NCBI RefSeq assembly: GCF_900111445.1
Contig: NZ_FOHE01000009.1
Span: 62,001 to 126,000 of the forward strand
Direction: 5' to 3'
Origin: Oceanobacillus limi
Lineage (GTDB): Bacteria; Bacillota; Bacilli; Bacillales; Amphibacillaceae
DNA: 64,000 nt
Position numbers and translations under genes: made by a program. Each line of letters starts with the position of its first letter. Position 1 is the first letter of the stretch. Below the pieces are notes generated by a model. That model ran no database searches, was not told the DNA's origin, and saw only the letters and a program-made list of their open reading frames with translations. Positions 24,846-32,857 of this stretch are shown here, one piece after another.

Positions 24846-25781
24846 TTAAAAAAGATTTAAAATACTATTATCACCCATCAACATGTTCATGATCATTAAG
24901 CCTGCAATCATTAATATGGAAACAGGTGCAATTAAAAACGTTGTCACTAGTGTCACCTTTGGAGAAGCCTTGGCCGCAAGTTCTTTTACCTGCTCCTCCC
25001 GCATTTGTCTCATATCCTCTGATTGAACTTTAAACGTTGTTGCAATTGGAACCCCTAAATTCATCCCTTGAATTAGTGCCTTGATGAGTGATTGGAACTC
25101 GGGATTGTCATTTCTATTCAACAAATCACGATACGCCTTTTCTCTCGGAACACCAAGATCTATCTCCTGATTAAATCGTGAGAACTCCTCCCGTATTGGT
25201 CCATCAAAGTGGCGAATCACCTCCCGTAATGCGTGATCTAAACTAACCCCCGCCTGTACGCTAGTACTGACTGTATCTAAAAAATCAGGTAGATCCTTTC
25301 GAATGTTATCCTGCCTTTTCTTTACCTCCCGCTTAATTAATATTATGGGAAGAAAATATCCTAACAAAGGACCGAAAGCTAAAAAGTACTGAGAAAAAGG
25401 AAAGCCAATAATCAGTGCTAACATAGCGATGAAAAAACCAAGAATAAATAGAAATATCTTTAAACCTTGAAATCGTTTAACGGTTAGTTTTAGTGGATTA
25501 CCAGATTTTCGTAGCCAAGCATCTACATCATGATTTTCACTAAAGAAATTAATTCGCATTCCTAAATCAGAAAAATCATCTGCATATTTCGTGATTTGCT
25601 GAAATAACGCTGCACGCCTGTTCTTTTGCTTTTCTTTCTTCTCATACGGATCAATGTCCGTAACTTCAGAAATATGATATATTCGAACTCTTTTCGCTTG
25701 TAAAAAGCTCCAAAAATGTTTTAAACATATAACTGCACTAAACCAGAAAGCTATAATTGCTAAAATAATAAGAGCATCCAT
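24846..25781 (-). CDS. tadC: TadC, pilus-assembly platform protein
   Basis: A 311-residue GspF-domain protein. The N-terminal helix (2-22) is followed by a cytoplasmic part with LRKSGNPLKLTVKRFQGLK, two central helices (near 108-150), a GspF domain (VSTSVQAGVSLDHALREVIRHF) and a C-terminal helix. TadB and TadC form the inner-membrane platform that the TadA ATPase turns during pilus extension. AAGGTG precedes the ATG. It follows tadB by six bases. Confidence 0.92.
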   Translation of the reverse strand: MDALIILAIIAFWFSAVICLKHFWSFLQAKRVRIYHISEVTDIDPYEKKEKQKNRRAALFQQITKYADDFSDLGMRINFFSENHDVDAWLRKSGNPLKLTVKRFQGLKIFLFILGFFIAMLALIIGFPFSQYFLAFGPLLGYFLPIILIKREVKKRQDNIRKDLPDFLDTVSTSVQAGVSLDHALREVIRHFDGPIREEFSRFNQEIDLGVPREKAYRDLLNRNDNPEFQSLIKALIQGMNLGVPIATTFKVQSEDMRQMREEQVKELAAKASPKVTLVTTFLIAPVSILMIAGLMIMNMLMGDNSILNLF

Positions 25782-25787
25782 TTTACA

Positions 25788-26717
25788 TTACACCTTTATA
25801 TCCGTAATTTTTCGTATAATAAGGAAAGACAGTACAATTGTTGCTAAAAACAAAATCAACATGAAAATACCTATTCCAGACCATAATGGCTCAATGAAGC
25901 CATCAATTACATTGTTCATAATTAATAACAAAAAGATAGGCAATATTGGGACAATAAATGATATATATTTTTGCTCCGATGTCATTGTTTTAATTGATTG
26001 TGCTAATAGTTTTCGATCTTCAAATGTATTTGCCATGGTTTCGAATGTTAATGCTAAATTTCCACCCGTTTTTTTCTGAATTAATAAAGTAGCAATAAAC
26101 AAGTTAAAGTCCCGTGATTTATTCCGTTTCTGAACAGCACGCAAGGTCGCCTCTAATGAAACACCTAACTTTAATTCATTTGAAATTCGTTTAAATTGCT
26201 CTCCAGCGGGAGCATTTACTTCTCTTGCGACTATATCAATCCCCTGATTAACCGTTAACCCTGACCGAGACGCATTAGCTAGTATTCTACAAACCTCTGA
26301 CAATTGCTCATTAAAGCGCATCTCATAATTATTTTTACGGATATAGAATAAGAGGTAATGAGAAACAAATACGATAGCTAATGAAAGCAGAAAACTTATT
26401 CGAATCGGCATATTAAATATCGAAAAAAACAGAACGAATAATATTAAATAACCAACGAATATGACACCAATGTACTCAGAGGGCAGTAGTTTCAAATTTG
26501 CATTTTGTAGCTTATTTCTTAAATTAGAAGAACTTTTCTGTTCATCAAAACGTTCTCCTAATTTACTGATAAAACTTTTCCTTTCCTCTGCTGGATACCA
26601 TTCTTTTACTTTATGTATCCATTCCTTTTTGTCATTTCGGTAGCCGAGATAAAAATAGATACTTGTTAACAGTGAAAGTACTGCAAGGCTATATAGAATG
26701 GCTACGGTGGAACTCAT
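25788..26717 (-). CDS. tadB: TadB, pilus-assembly platform protein
   Basis: A 309-residue GspF-domain protein, the partner of TadC. Helix 1 is at 5-24, a helical pair is near 80-125, and the GspF region reads SEVCRILANASRSGLTVNQGIDIVAREV then LGVSLEATLRAVQKRNKSRDFN. A C-terminal pair of helices ends the protein. AAAGGGAGAG precedes the ATG. The start lies 29 bases inside the end of tadA, so the two are translationally linked. Confidence 0.92.
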   Translation of the reverse strand: MSSTVAILYSLAVLSLLTSIYFYLGYRNDKKEWIHKVKEWYPAEERKSFISKLGERFDEQKSSSNLRNKLQNANLKLLPSEYIGVIFVGYLILFVLFFSIFNMPIRISFLLSLAIVFVSHYLLFYIRKNNYEMRFNEQLSEVCRILANASRSGLTVNQGIDIVAREVNAPAGEQFKRISNELKLGVSLEATLRAVQKRNKSRDFNLFIATLLIQKKTGGNLALTFETMANTFEDRKLLAQSIKTMTSEQKYISFIVPILPIFLLLIMNNVIDGFIEPLWSGIGIFMLILFLATIVLSFLIIRKITDIKV

Positions 26718-28056
26718 CTAGCATCTCTCCCTTTGGCTCAAAGAACAACGAATCAAATGTATGCCCAAATACTTGTAATTGATTTAAACACCTTGGTACT
26801 ACACCTGTTGGAGTAAAATAACCCTGGATCTTACCGTTTGCATCTACACTTGTTCGTTTAAAACGAAAAATATCACGGATTTCAATCCTATTTTCCTCAT
26901 TAACTGAAACCTCCGCTATATTTATGATTTTTCTCGTACCATCGGTTAACCGCTGCACTTGAACAATATAATCAAGTGCGCCAACAATATATTCACGAAT
27001 AATGTGGGTAGGTAAATTCATTCCTGCCATTACAACCATACCTTCAACACGATTGATCGCGTCTGTTGGGGTATTTGCATGGACAGTAGTTAAAGATCCT
27101 TCGTGACCAGTGTTCATAGCTTGAAGCATATCAAAAGCTTCTGGACCACGCACCTCACCAACAATAATCCGGTCCGGCCGCATACGTAATGAATTTTTAA
27201 CAAGCTGGCGAATAGAAATTTCCCCTTCCCCTTCTACATTTGGCGGACGTGCTTCCATCCCAACAACATTGTTACGTTCTAGTTTTAGTTCTGCCGAATC
27301 TTCTATTGTAATTAATCTTTCACCCAAGGGAATTTCTTTGGCAAGTGCATTTAATAATGTCGTTTTTCCACTTCCAGTTCCTCCAGAAATTAGGATGTTT
27401 AGCTTCGTATTAACTAAAGCTTGTAAAAACTTCTCCATTTTTTCTGTAAACGTGCCATACTGTCTCAAATCTTTCATTACAAATGGATCTTTTCTAAATT
27501 TACGAATAGATAATACTGTCCCACCCAAACTTACTGGTGATATAACAGCATTAACACGACTTCCGTCAGGTAATCTGGCATCGACCATAGGTGAACTTTC
27601 ATCAATTCTTCTTCCTAATGGTGCTACTACTCGGTCTACAATATGTCGAACATGAGCCTCATCCTTGAACGAAATATCCACCTGCTCTAATTGACCATTT
27701 TTTTCGATATAGATTTCCTTTGGTCCATTCACCAGTATTTCTGTTATCGAATCATCATGAAGTAACGATTCTAATGGTCCAAATCCAACACTTTCATCAA
27801 TTAACCTGGAGAGTAATGATTCTTTATCATGTCTAGGAATGACAACTTTTTCTTCACTCATAAATTGGTTAATGATTCTTTCAATTTTTAACCTTTTGTC
27901 TGATTCCGGGAGATTTGTTAATTGTTCTAAGTTGACTTCGGTTAATAATCTAGATTTATAATGCTCCACCAGATTATCAATGTAGGTGTTTGTTACAGAG
28001 AAGTCCGTTTGATAGGTCTCTTTCTTATCTTTATTACCCTTTTGGAACAGCGCCAT
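26689..28056 (-). CDS. tadA: TadA/CpaF pilus-assembly ATPase
   Basis: A 455-residue secretion ATPase of the VirB11/CpaF family. Walker A GGTGSGKT is at about 225-232, the Walker B region RIIVGEVRG lies near 290, and HEGSLTTVHAN near 318 gives the His box. The N-terminal domain carries LIDESVGFGPLESLL. It powers pilin polymerisation from the cytoplasmic face. The start is the ATG at 28056, after AAGGGTGGTG; a TTG six codons earlier overlaps that site. It lies between cpaE and tadB, the standard order. Confidence 0.95.
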   Translation of the reverse strand: MALFQKGNKDKKETYQTDFSVTNTYIDNLVEHYKSRLLTEVNLEQLTNLPESDKRLKIERIINQFMSEEKVVIPRHDKESLLSRLIDESVGFGPLESLLHDDSITEILVNGPKEIYIEKNGQLEQVDISFKDEAHVRHIVDRVVAPLGRRIDESSPMVDARLPDGSRVNAVISPVSLGGTVLSIRKFRKDPFVMKDLRQYGTFTEKMEKFLQALVNTKLNILISGGTGSGKTTLLNALAKEIPLGERLITIEDSAELKLERNNVVGMEARPPNVEGEGEISIRQLVKNSLRMRPDRIIVGEVRGPEAFDMLQAMNTGHEGSLTTVHANTPTDAINRVEGMVVMAGMNLPTHIIREYIVGALDYIVQVQRLTDGTRKIINIAEVSVNEENRIEIRDIFRFKRTSVDANGKIQGYFTPTGVVPRCLNQLQVFGHTFDSLFFEPKGEMLDEFHRSHSI

Positions 28057-28087
28057 CGATACACCACCCTTCAATAAATTACTCAGT

Positions 28088-29224
28088 TTACTTCAACATG
28101 GAGCGAACCCATTTTTGTATATCTTTAGCTACTGGTGGTAACTTTTTTTCCTTCAATTCTTTTCGTAATGGTTGACCTTGATTTAAAAATGATTGGACTC
28201 CTTTTAAATCTCTTCTAACTTTAGCTACTGTTGGGTAGGTTACAAATCGCTCTAAGTCCTTTTGATTCAATTCATTCTCTTTCCCGGAAAAATTGATAAC
28301 TAATTCCATTCTTTCATCAAGGACCAGACCCAATTGTTTAAACAGGTTTTCAACATTCTTCAGCACTCGAATTGCGATCGTATCATAGCTCATTGTGTAA
28401 TAAATTCGCTCTGATTCCTCTAAGGCTGTGAATACTCTTTCATCCATCCAGGATGGCAGATCGACCACAATAAAGTCATATGTTCGTTTGCTTGCCCGAA
28501 TCATTCGTAGGATAAAATCATCATCAATTCGCTCTGCCATTTCTGTATCCCTTGGACTGACAAGAACTTCTAGCCCCGAGTATTCCTCTTTTTCAGCAAT
28601 ATTTCGAATATGGTGTTCACTTAACTCGTTAATAACTGGCAAAAGATCAATAATAGATCGATTACTATCTAGTGCTAAGAAAGTTTCAGATCCACCATAT
28701 TGCAAATTTAAGTCAATATAGAGAACTTTTGCAGTTGATTCTAATTTTAATGTTTGTGCAAACGCAGTACTTATTAATGATTTGCCTGATCCACCTTTTC
28801 CACTATAGAAGGTAAATACTTTACCTCCACCCCGCTTAAACCCTTCGGCAGTTCCATGACCTTCATCTTGAACGAGTTTCGTTTCGGTTACTTCTTTAAT
28901 TCGTTCAGATAATATCCACTCCTCATCTGGAAAGACAAGATAATCCATTATCCCTAGCCTGTTTAAATCCCTAAGCAAATCAAAATTTTGAACATCACTA
29001 ATATAGACCAAATAGGCATTCGGATTTTCAGCTAATATATATTGCGCTAAATCAAGTACTGACTCATTTTCTGTTTTTAATATGAGTACGATTTTGACAA
29101 CATACTTTTTCACATCTTCTGGTTGAATACGTTGTAACTGATAATGTTGATCAAGTTGTTGTTGAACAGATGAATACAACTCTTCATTGTTACCAATTAC
29201 AAACAATTCCTGTACTTTTTTCAT
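28088..29224 (-). CDS. tadZ: CpaE/TadZ-like MinD-family ATPase
   Basis: A 378-residue protein. Residues 1-120 resemble an atypical response-regulator receiver domain (VVKIVLILKTENESVLDLAQ then GIMDYLVFP). The rest is a MinD/ParA-type ATPase with deviant Walker A KGGSGKS (143-149). Walker A-prime VLYIDLNLQYG and Walker B DFIVVDLPSWMD follow. TadZ/CpaE localises the pilus assembly machine at the membrane. GGGGGAGCTAA precedes the ATG. It is 31 bases upstream of tadA. Confidence 0.92.
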   Translation of the reverse strand: MKKVQELFVIGNNEELYSSVQQQLDQHYQLQRIQPEDVKKYVVKIVLILKTENESVLDLAQYILAENPNAYLVYISDVQNFDLLRDLNRLGIMDYLVFPDEEWILSERIKEVTETKLVQDEGHGTAEGFKRGGGKVFTFYSGKGGSGKSLISTAFAQTLKLESTAKVLYIDLNLQYGGSETFLALDSNRSIIDLLPVINELSEHHIRNIAEKEEYSGLEVLVSPRDTEMAERIDDDFILRMIRASKRTYDFIVVDLPSWMDERVFTALEESERIYYTMSYDTIAIRVLKNVENLFKQLGLVLDERMELVINFSGKENELNQKDLERFVTYPTVAKVRRDLKGVQSFLNQGQPLRKELKEKKLPPVAKDIQKWVRSMLK

Positions 29225-29267
29225 TTAGCTCCCCCATTAATCAACAATTACTCTTAGATAAGTTAAC

Positions 29268-29975
29268 TTATTCATCAATTTCATCTGATTCATCTGCAGA
29301 CTGATCATCTGTTGATTCCTCTTCACTCTCATTTGTTATTGCTGAGTTTCCTTCTCCTTGCGGCATTTGTCCTACATTCGAACGAATGATACGCATTGAT
29401 TCTGCATAATTCTGCATATGAATTAAATCGGTAACCTTCTCAAATGGAACCTCTACCTGTACACCTGAGAATTCACTACCAGATCTAGCAATACGAGCAA
29501 CTTTTACGTCTTCCATAAATACTTCCGTAACTTTCTCCCCGTTTTCATCCTTGGAAATAATAATATCAACTCGGTCTAAATCTGCTAACTCCTCATCAAA
29601 GAAGACCTTATCAGATTGCAATAGGGTAATTAAACGGTTCTCTACCTCTGTTACCGCAGATGCTTTCTTTAACATATTGTCTGTTATCATTTGCCCACTA
29701 GAAAGTGGAACAACAGAAACTGTGTTTTTAAACTCCTCTAATTCAGTGATATGTTCATCTCGTAAAAATTTTTTTGGAATTTCTTCAGTAGTAAGGTCTG
29801 CAGGGGTTATTAAAGCTCTAGAGTGAATGTCTTTACTTGCTACATATACATGAACCATTGTTCCTAAATCTGAATTTAACGTTTGAACTTTTTTCAATAT
29901 TAAATAACCAGAAATAGCTGCTAAAATAATTGCAATAACAAAAAATATAATTGCCCTACGCTTTGACTCTAACAA
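29268..29975 (-). CDS. cpaB: CpaB/RcpC-like SAF-domain pilus protein
   Basis: A 235-residue protein with an N-terminal membrane helix (about 8-25) and a SAF domain with VHVYVASKDIHSRALITPADLTTEEIP followed by PLSSGQMITDNML. The C-terminal tail is Ser/Glu/Asp-rich. CpaB proteins help assemble the secretin in diderms; in monoderms, which have no secretin, the SAF domain may bind peptidoglycan. The second TTG (29975) is chosen because GAGG is seven bases upstream; the first is one base away. It is the first gene of the leftward Tad run. Confidence 0.85.
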   Translation of the reverse strand: MLESKRRAIIFFVIAIILAAISGYLILKKVQTLNSDLGTMVHVYVASKDIHSRALITPADLTTEEIPKKFLRDEHITELEEFKNTVSVVPLSSGQMITDNMLKKASAVTEVENRLITLLQSDKVFFDEELADLDRVDIIISKDENGEKVTEVFMEDVKVARIARSGSEFSGVQVEVPFEKVTDLIHMQNYAESMRIIRSNVGQMPQGEGNSAITNESEEESTDDQSADESDEIDE

Positions 29976-30346
29976 TTTCAAACCTCATTTCGTTGTTCAT
30001 TTAATTATTTTTAATAATACTGTGATTTCTATATAAATCATTACATATTTTCTCTTTCTGTCAATTCCATTTCGTAACCTACTTTTAAAAAGTATAAGAA
30101 TATATTCCCACTACTTTAATCACGTTATGAAGGTGATTCCAATGCGTTTTATGTAAAAACAGTACTTCAGCCTATTTTCCAAAATTATGAAAGAGTGAAT
30201 TTTGTCACTTATTGTCGTACGTGGGTCTTTTGGTTTATTTTTTAATTTTTTTTGTGTTTTTTACAGTTTTTCATTCAAACCAGCAATTGGTAAATTACTT
30301 CGGAATGTTTTCGTTAAACCTAAAGGAAAGAAAGGAGGTCAAAGTT
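29976..30346. promoter_or_regulatory. divergent region upstream of the Tad cluster
   Basis: This 371-base AT-rich spacer should hold the promoter of the Tad cluster. Leftward, TTGACA occurs at about 30060, but a -10 at the right spacing is weak (TATATA is too far, at 23 bases). No operator palindrome or riboswitch is recognised. A 45-codon hydrophobic extension of the rightward gene begins at 30212, without a ribosome binding site. Confidence 0.4.
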
Positions 30347-30631
30347 TTGGCTAAAAACGATGATAAGAAATTTTCCGATTTCTCTAATGTGAATAATCAA
30401 AAAAACAATTTAATACCTGAGGAGTTTCCTGAAGGAGCATTTGGTTCTTCCATTAACAAAGAAGAACCTGTTGTAGGAAAATCAACACCTTGGAAAGATG
30501 AACAACAACGTACAAGTGCCTTTGTATTTCCTTATAAAGAGCTTCATGAAGACCTTCCAAGACAAGCACCTGGTTCACATGTGATTCACGACGAACCAGA
30601 TGATGTTCATCCAGAACAAGAAGAGCAATAG
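30347..30631 (+). CDS. conserved cytosolic protein
   Basis: A 94-residue protein starting at a TTG seven bases after AAAGGAGGTC. It is hydrophilic and low in aromatic residues and has blocks I recognise from an uncharacterised Bacillus 'cytosolic protein' family: FSNVN, PEEFPEGAFGSS, STPWKDEQQ, ELHEDLPRQAPG and HDEPDD. It is probably intrinsically disordered. No function is known. The stop codon lies inside a 12-bp hairpin. Confidence 0.75.
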   Translation: MAKNDDKKFSDFSNVNNQKNNLIPEEFPEGAFGSSINKEEPVVGKSTPWKDEQQRTSAFVFPYKELHEDLPRQAPGSHVIHDEPDDVHPEQEEQ

Positions 30632-30652
30632 TTCCAAGTAGAACTATTGCTC
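30623..30652. terminator. hairpin between convergent genes
   Basis: GAGCAATAGTTC pairs perfectly with GAACTATTGCTC. It includes the stop of the rightward gene and lies before the yutD stop. No clear T run follows, so terminator function is likely only from its position. Confidence 0.5.
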
Positions 30653-30657
30653 CCATA

Positions 30658-30939
30658 TTAGTTATTCTTTTTTAGTACAAAATAAGCACAACCAAAATTA
30701 CAGTATTCATATATATAGTCATCAAGTGTACTGATCTTTGAATCGATCGATGCCTTCAAGTGGTCGTCACGGTAAAACCCTTTTAAGCGAAGCTGTTCAT
30801 AGCCCCAATCGCCTACGATATAATCATATTTTTTTAAAATATCCGTATAGCGAGCTTCTAAGGCATTTTTATCGAATCCATCTTTTACATTTTCTATAAG
30901 TTCATAATTTTTTCCAAATAATTCAATCACAAAACTCAC
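30658..30939 (-). CDS. yutD: YutD family protein
   Basis: A 93-residue protein of the YutD family (DUF1027). The family blocks are FGKNYELIENVKDGFD, YDYIVGDWGYEQLRLKGFY and an Ile/Asp-rich segment before YCNFGCAYFVLKK. The two Cys near the C-terminus fall in a C-x(3)-C arrangement (C80, C84). The function is unknown. In B. subtilis, as I recall, yutD is next to yutE; here about 13.5 kb of Tad cluster lies between them. Confidence 0.85.
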   Translation of the reverse strand: MSFVIELFGKNYELIENVKDGFDKNALEARYTDILKKYDYIVGDWGYEQLRLKGFYRDDHLKASIDSKISTLDDYIYEYCNFGCAYFVLKKNN

Positions 30940-31099
30940 CCCTCATAGCTGAGTATAGTTTATCATACTTCTATAATTTCACCTAGAAAATATTACGTGT
31001 TGCTTGTATGATTTTCTATTTTATACACAAAACTAACCATACATCAGATAAATATCCCTATACATTCTTATCCAACTGTTAGATGAGGAGGAAAAACTG

Positions 31100-31669
31100 T
31101 TGAAAATCATACGAACACTAACCATATTATTCATTACAATGGCACTAACTGCTTGTGCAACGGATCAGTCACAAAGTGAACAAGAAAAAATAGCCGATCA
31201 ATTAGATCCAACTCGAGATGAGGGTCCCGTCCGTGACCCGGAATATAATGATCCGAGAGAAACAAGCCGTCTTGGGTTTGTAAATTATACCAAAGATGAA
31301 TTTGACCAAGATCCGGACAGAAATAGAGTCGTCACAATGGATCGAAATGAAATGGCAGATATCATAGCAAAAATGGTTTTACGACATGAAACATTTGATG
31401 AAGTAGCAACACTAGTGACCGATGAAGAGGTACTAATTGCTTATGACAAGAATGATGTATTGGAAAAAGAAGAAGCTGCTGATGTAGCGAAAAAATCTGC
31501 TGAATCTGTAATGCCTCGTTATTTTGATATTTACGTTTCTGACAACGACGTATTAATTCGGGATATTGAAAGCTTGCATAATTCAACTACAACAGACCCC
31601 GATTACGAAAACACGATTGAACGTATAATTTCTGAGATGAAAAAGTCGCCACAAGGAAAGGACGAGTAA
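31100..31669 (+). CDS. yutC: YutC-like sporulation lipoprotein (YhcN/YlaJ family)
   Basis: A 189-residue lipoprotein, lipobox LTAC (Cys19). The body has the YhcN/YlaJ domain: MADIIAKMVLRHETFDEVATLVTDEEVLIAYD then a stretch leading to YFDIYVSDNDVLIRDIESL. These proteins localise to the forespore or spore inner membrane and influence germination. AGGAGGAAAAACTG precedes the TTG/ATG region. Gene order yutD-yutC-lytH matches B. subtilis. It is probably monocistronic. Confidence 0.88.
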   Translation: MKIIRTLTILFITMALTACATDQSQSEQEKIADQLDPTRDEGPVRDPEYNDPRETSRLGFVNYTKDEFDQDPDRNRVVTMDRNEMADIIAKMVLRHETFDEVATLVTDEEVLIAYDKNDVLEKEEAADVAKKSAESVMPRYFDIYVSDNDVLIRDIESLHNSTTTDPDYENTIERIISEMKKSPQGKDE

Positions 31670-31747
31670 TCATTTGATTTAGAGAATAACATATATAGGA
31701 CTGACTAAAGTTGGTCCTATTTTCAAGTATTTTATGAGGTGAGAACA

Positions 31748-32716
31748 TTGCATGTGAAACGCTATTATTTTTCTTTTCTTTTCATCCTATGCTTATTTTC
31801 ATTTACTCAAATCGTTAATGCAGAAGATGAAGATAATATTTATGATGAAAGGTTAGCGCTTTATAAAAAAACCGAAACATTAACACAAATACCTTGGTAT
31901 TATATTGCAGCAATTGATCAATACGAAAGACAAGTCCAAAAAGATTTAGAGGATGATCAACTAATATCGATTAAGTTCCCTGAAGAATCCTGGTTCGGAG
32001 TTGGCAACTCCTCCAAGGTAAAGGATTCACGAATTATTACTATGTTTGATGGAAAAGGAAAAGATGGGAATGGTGATAACCTAGCTGACCCACAGGATCC
32101 CGAAGACGTACTATACTCGTTGGCATCTTTTATATTAGAGTATGGGAAAACAGAAGATGATATTAAGATAGCCTTGTGGAATCATTACCAAAGGGAGTTA
32201 GCCGTTCACACGATAAAGAATACTGCTAAGGTTTTTAAGAAGTATCAAGATATCAACTTAACAAAAAGAGACTTTCCAGTTGCAATTAATTATAACTACA
32301 GCTATCGAAGTACATGGGGGGATGGACGTGGATTTGGAGGTAGGCGAATCCATGAGGGAACGGATATTTTTGCAGATTACGGTACACCAGTTAAATCCAC
32401 AACTTATGGAGTTGTAGAATTAAAGGGTTGGAATCTATACGGTGGGTGGCGAATTGGTATTAGAGACATCTATAATATCTATCACTATTATGCCCACCTT
32501 AGTGGATATGAGGACGATATAAAAGTGGGACAAATTGTAGAGCCTGGAGATGTACTGGGTAGTGTCGGTTCAACAGGATATGGACCACCTGGAACTTCGG
32601 GCAAATTTCCTCCACACTTGCACTACGGGATGTATAAGGATAATGGCTACAGTGAATGGTCATTTGATCCTTACCCATATTTAAAGAAATGGGAAAGAAT
32701 GGCAAAAAACAACTAA
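31748..32716 (+). CDS. lytH: LytH-like M23 peptidase (spore cortex)
   Basis: A 322-residue exported protein. The start is TTG at 31748, six bases after GAGGTG; a GTG three codons earlier overlaps that site. A signal peptide (about 1-25) is followed by a helical N-terminal domain. The C-terminal M23 domain has RRIHEGTDIF (zinc His and Asp) and PPHLHYGM (catalytic and zinc His). LytH/YunA of B. subtilis is an L-Ala-D-Glu peptidase that trims peptide side chains in the spore cortex. Mother-cell expression is likely. It ends at a clear terminator. Confidence 0.93.
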   Translation: MHVKRYYFSFLFILCLFSFTQIVNAEDEDNIYDERLALYKKTETLTQIPWYYIAAIDQYERQVQKDLEDDQLISIKFPEESWFGVGNSSKVKDSRIITMFDGKGKDGNGDNLADPQDPEDVLYSLASFILEYGKTEDDIKIALWNHYQRELAVHTIKNTAKVFKKYQDINLTKRDFPVAINYNYSYRSTWGDGRGFGGRRIHEGTDIFADYGTPVKSTTYGVVELKGWNLYGGWRIGIRDIYNIYHYYAHLSGYEDDIKVGQIVEPGDVLGSVGSTGYGPPGTSGKFPPHLHYGMYKDNGYSEWSFDPYPYLKKWERMAKNN

Positions 32717-32720
32717 GGAA

Positions 32721-32756
32721 AAACGGGACTGTCAGCATCGACAGTCCCGTTTCTTT
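32721..32756 (+). terminator. lytH terminator
   Basis: AAACGGGACTGTC pairs with GACAGTCCCGTTT, followed by TCTTT. It borders the metS stop. Confidence 0.88.
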
Positions 32757-32856
32757 AATTTGCCTCTTTACTTTTTTTAACAGCATGGGTGATACTTAAC
32801 GCTAAGCCACCCCATATAATTACGATACCGATGATCGCTACAATAACTGCACCCAT
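32755..32856 (-). CDS. metS: MetS-type small subunit of NSS importer
   Basis: A 33-codon gene, MGAVIVAIIGIVIIWGGL followed by ALSITHAVKKSKEAN. It is a single hydrophobic helix with a basic end. Small proteins of this type are described as MetS, the subunit that accompanies the NSS methionine/alanine importer MetP in Corynebacterium. GGAGG precedes the ATG. It begins one base after the stop of the NSS transporter gene, so the two are translationally coupled. Confidence 0.85.
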   Translation of the reverse strand: MGAVIVAIIGIVIIWGGLALSITHAVKKSKEAN

Positions 32857-32857
32857 A

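Noticed and set aside
30212-30346. 45-codon hydrophobic N-terminal extension of the cytosolic protein gene
   Set aside because: The perfect ribosome site lies just before the internal TTG at 30347, and the shorter protein fits the known family.
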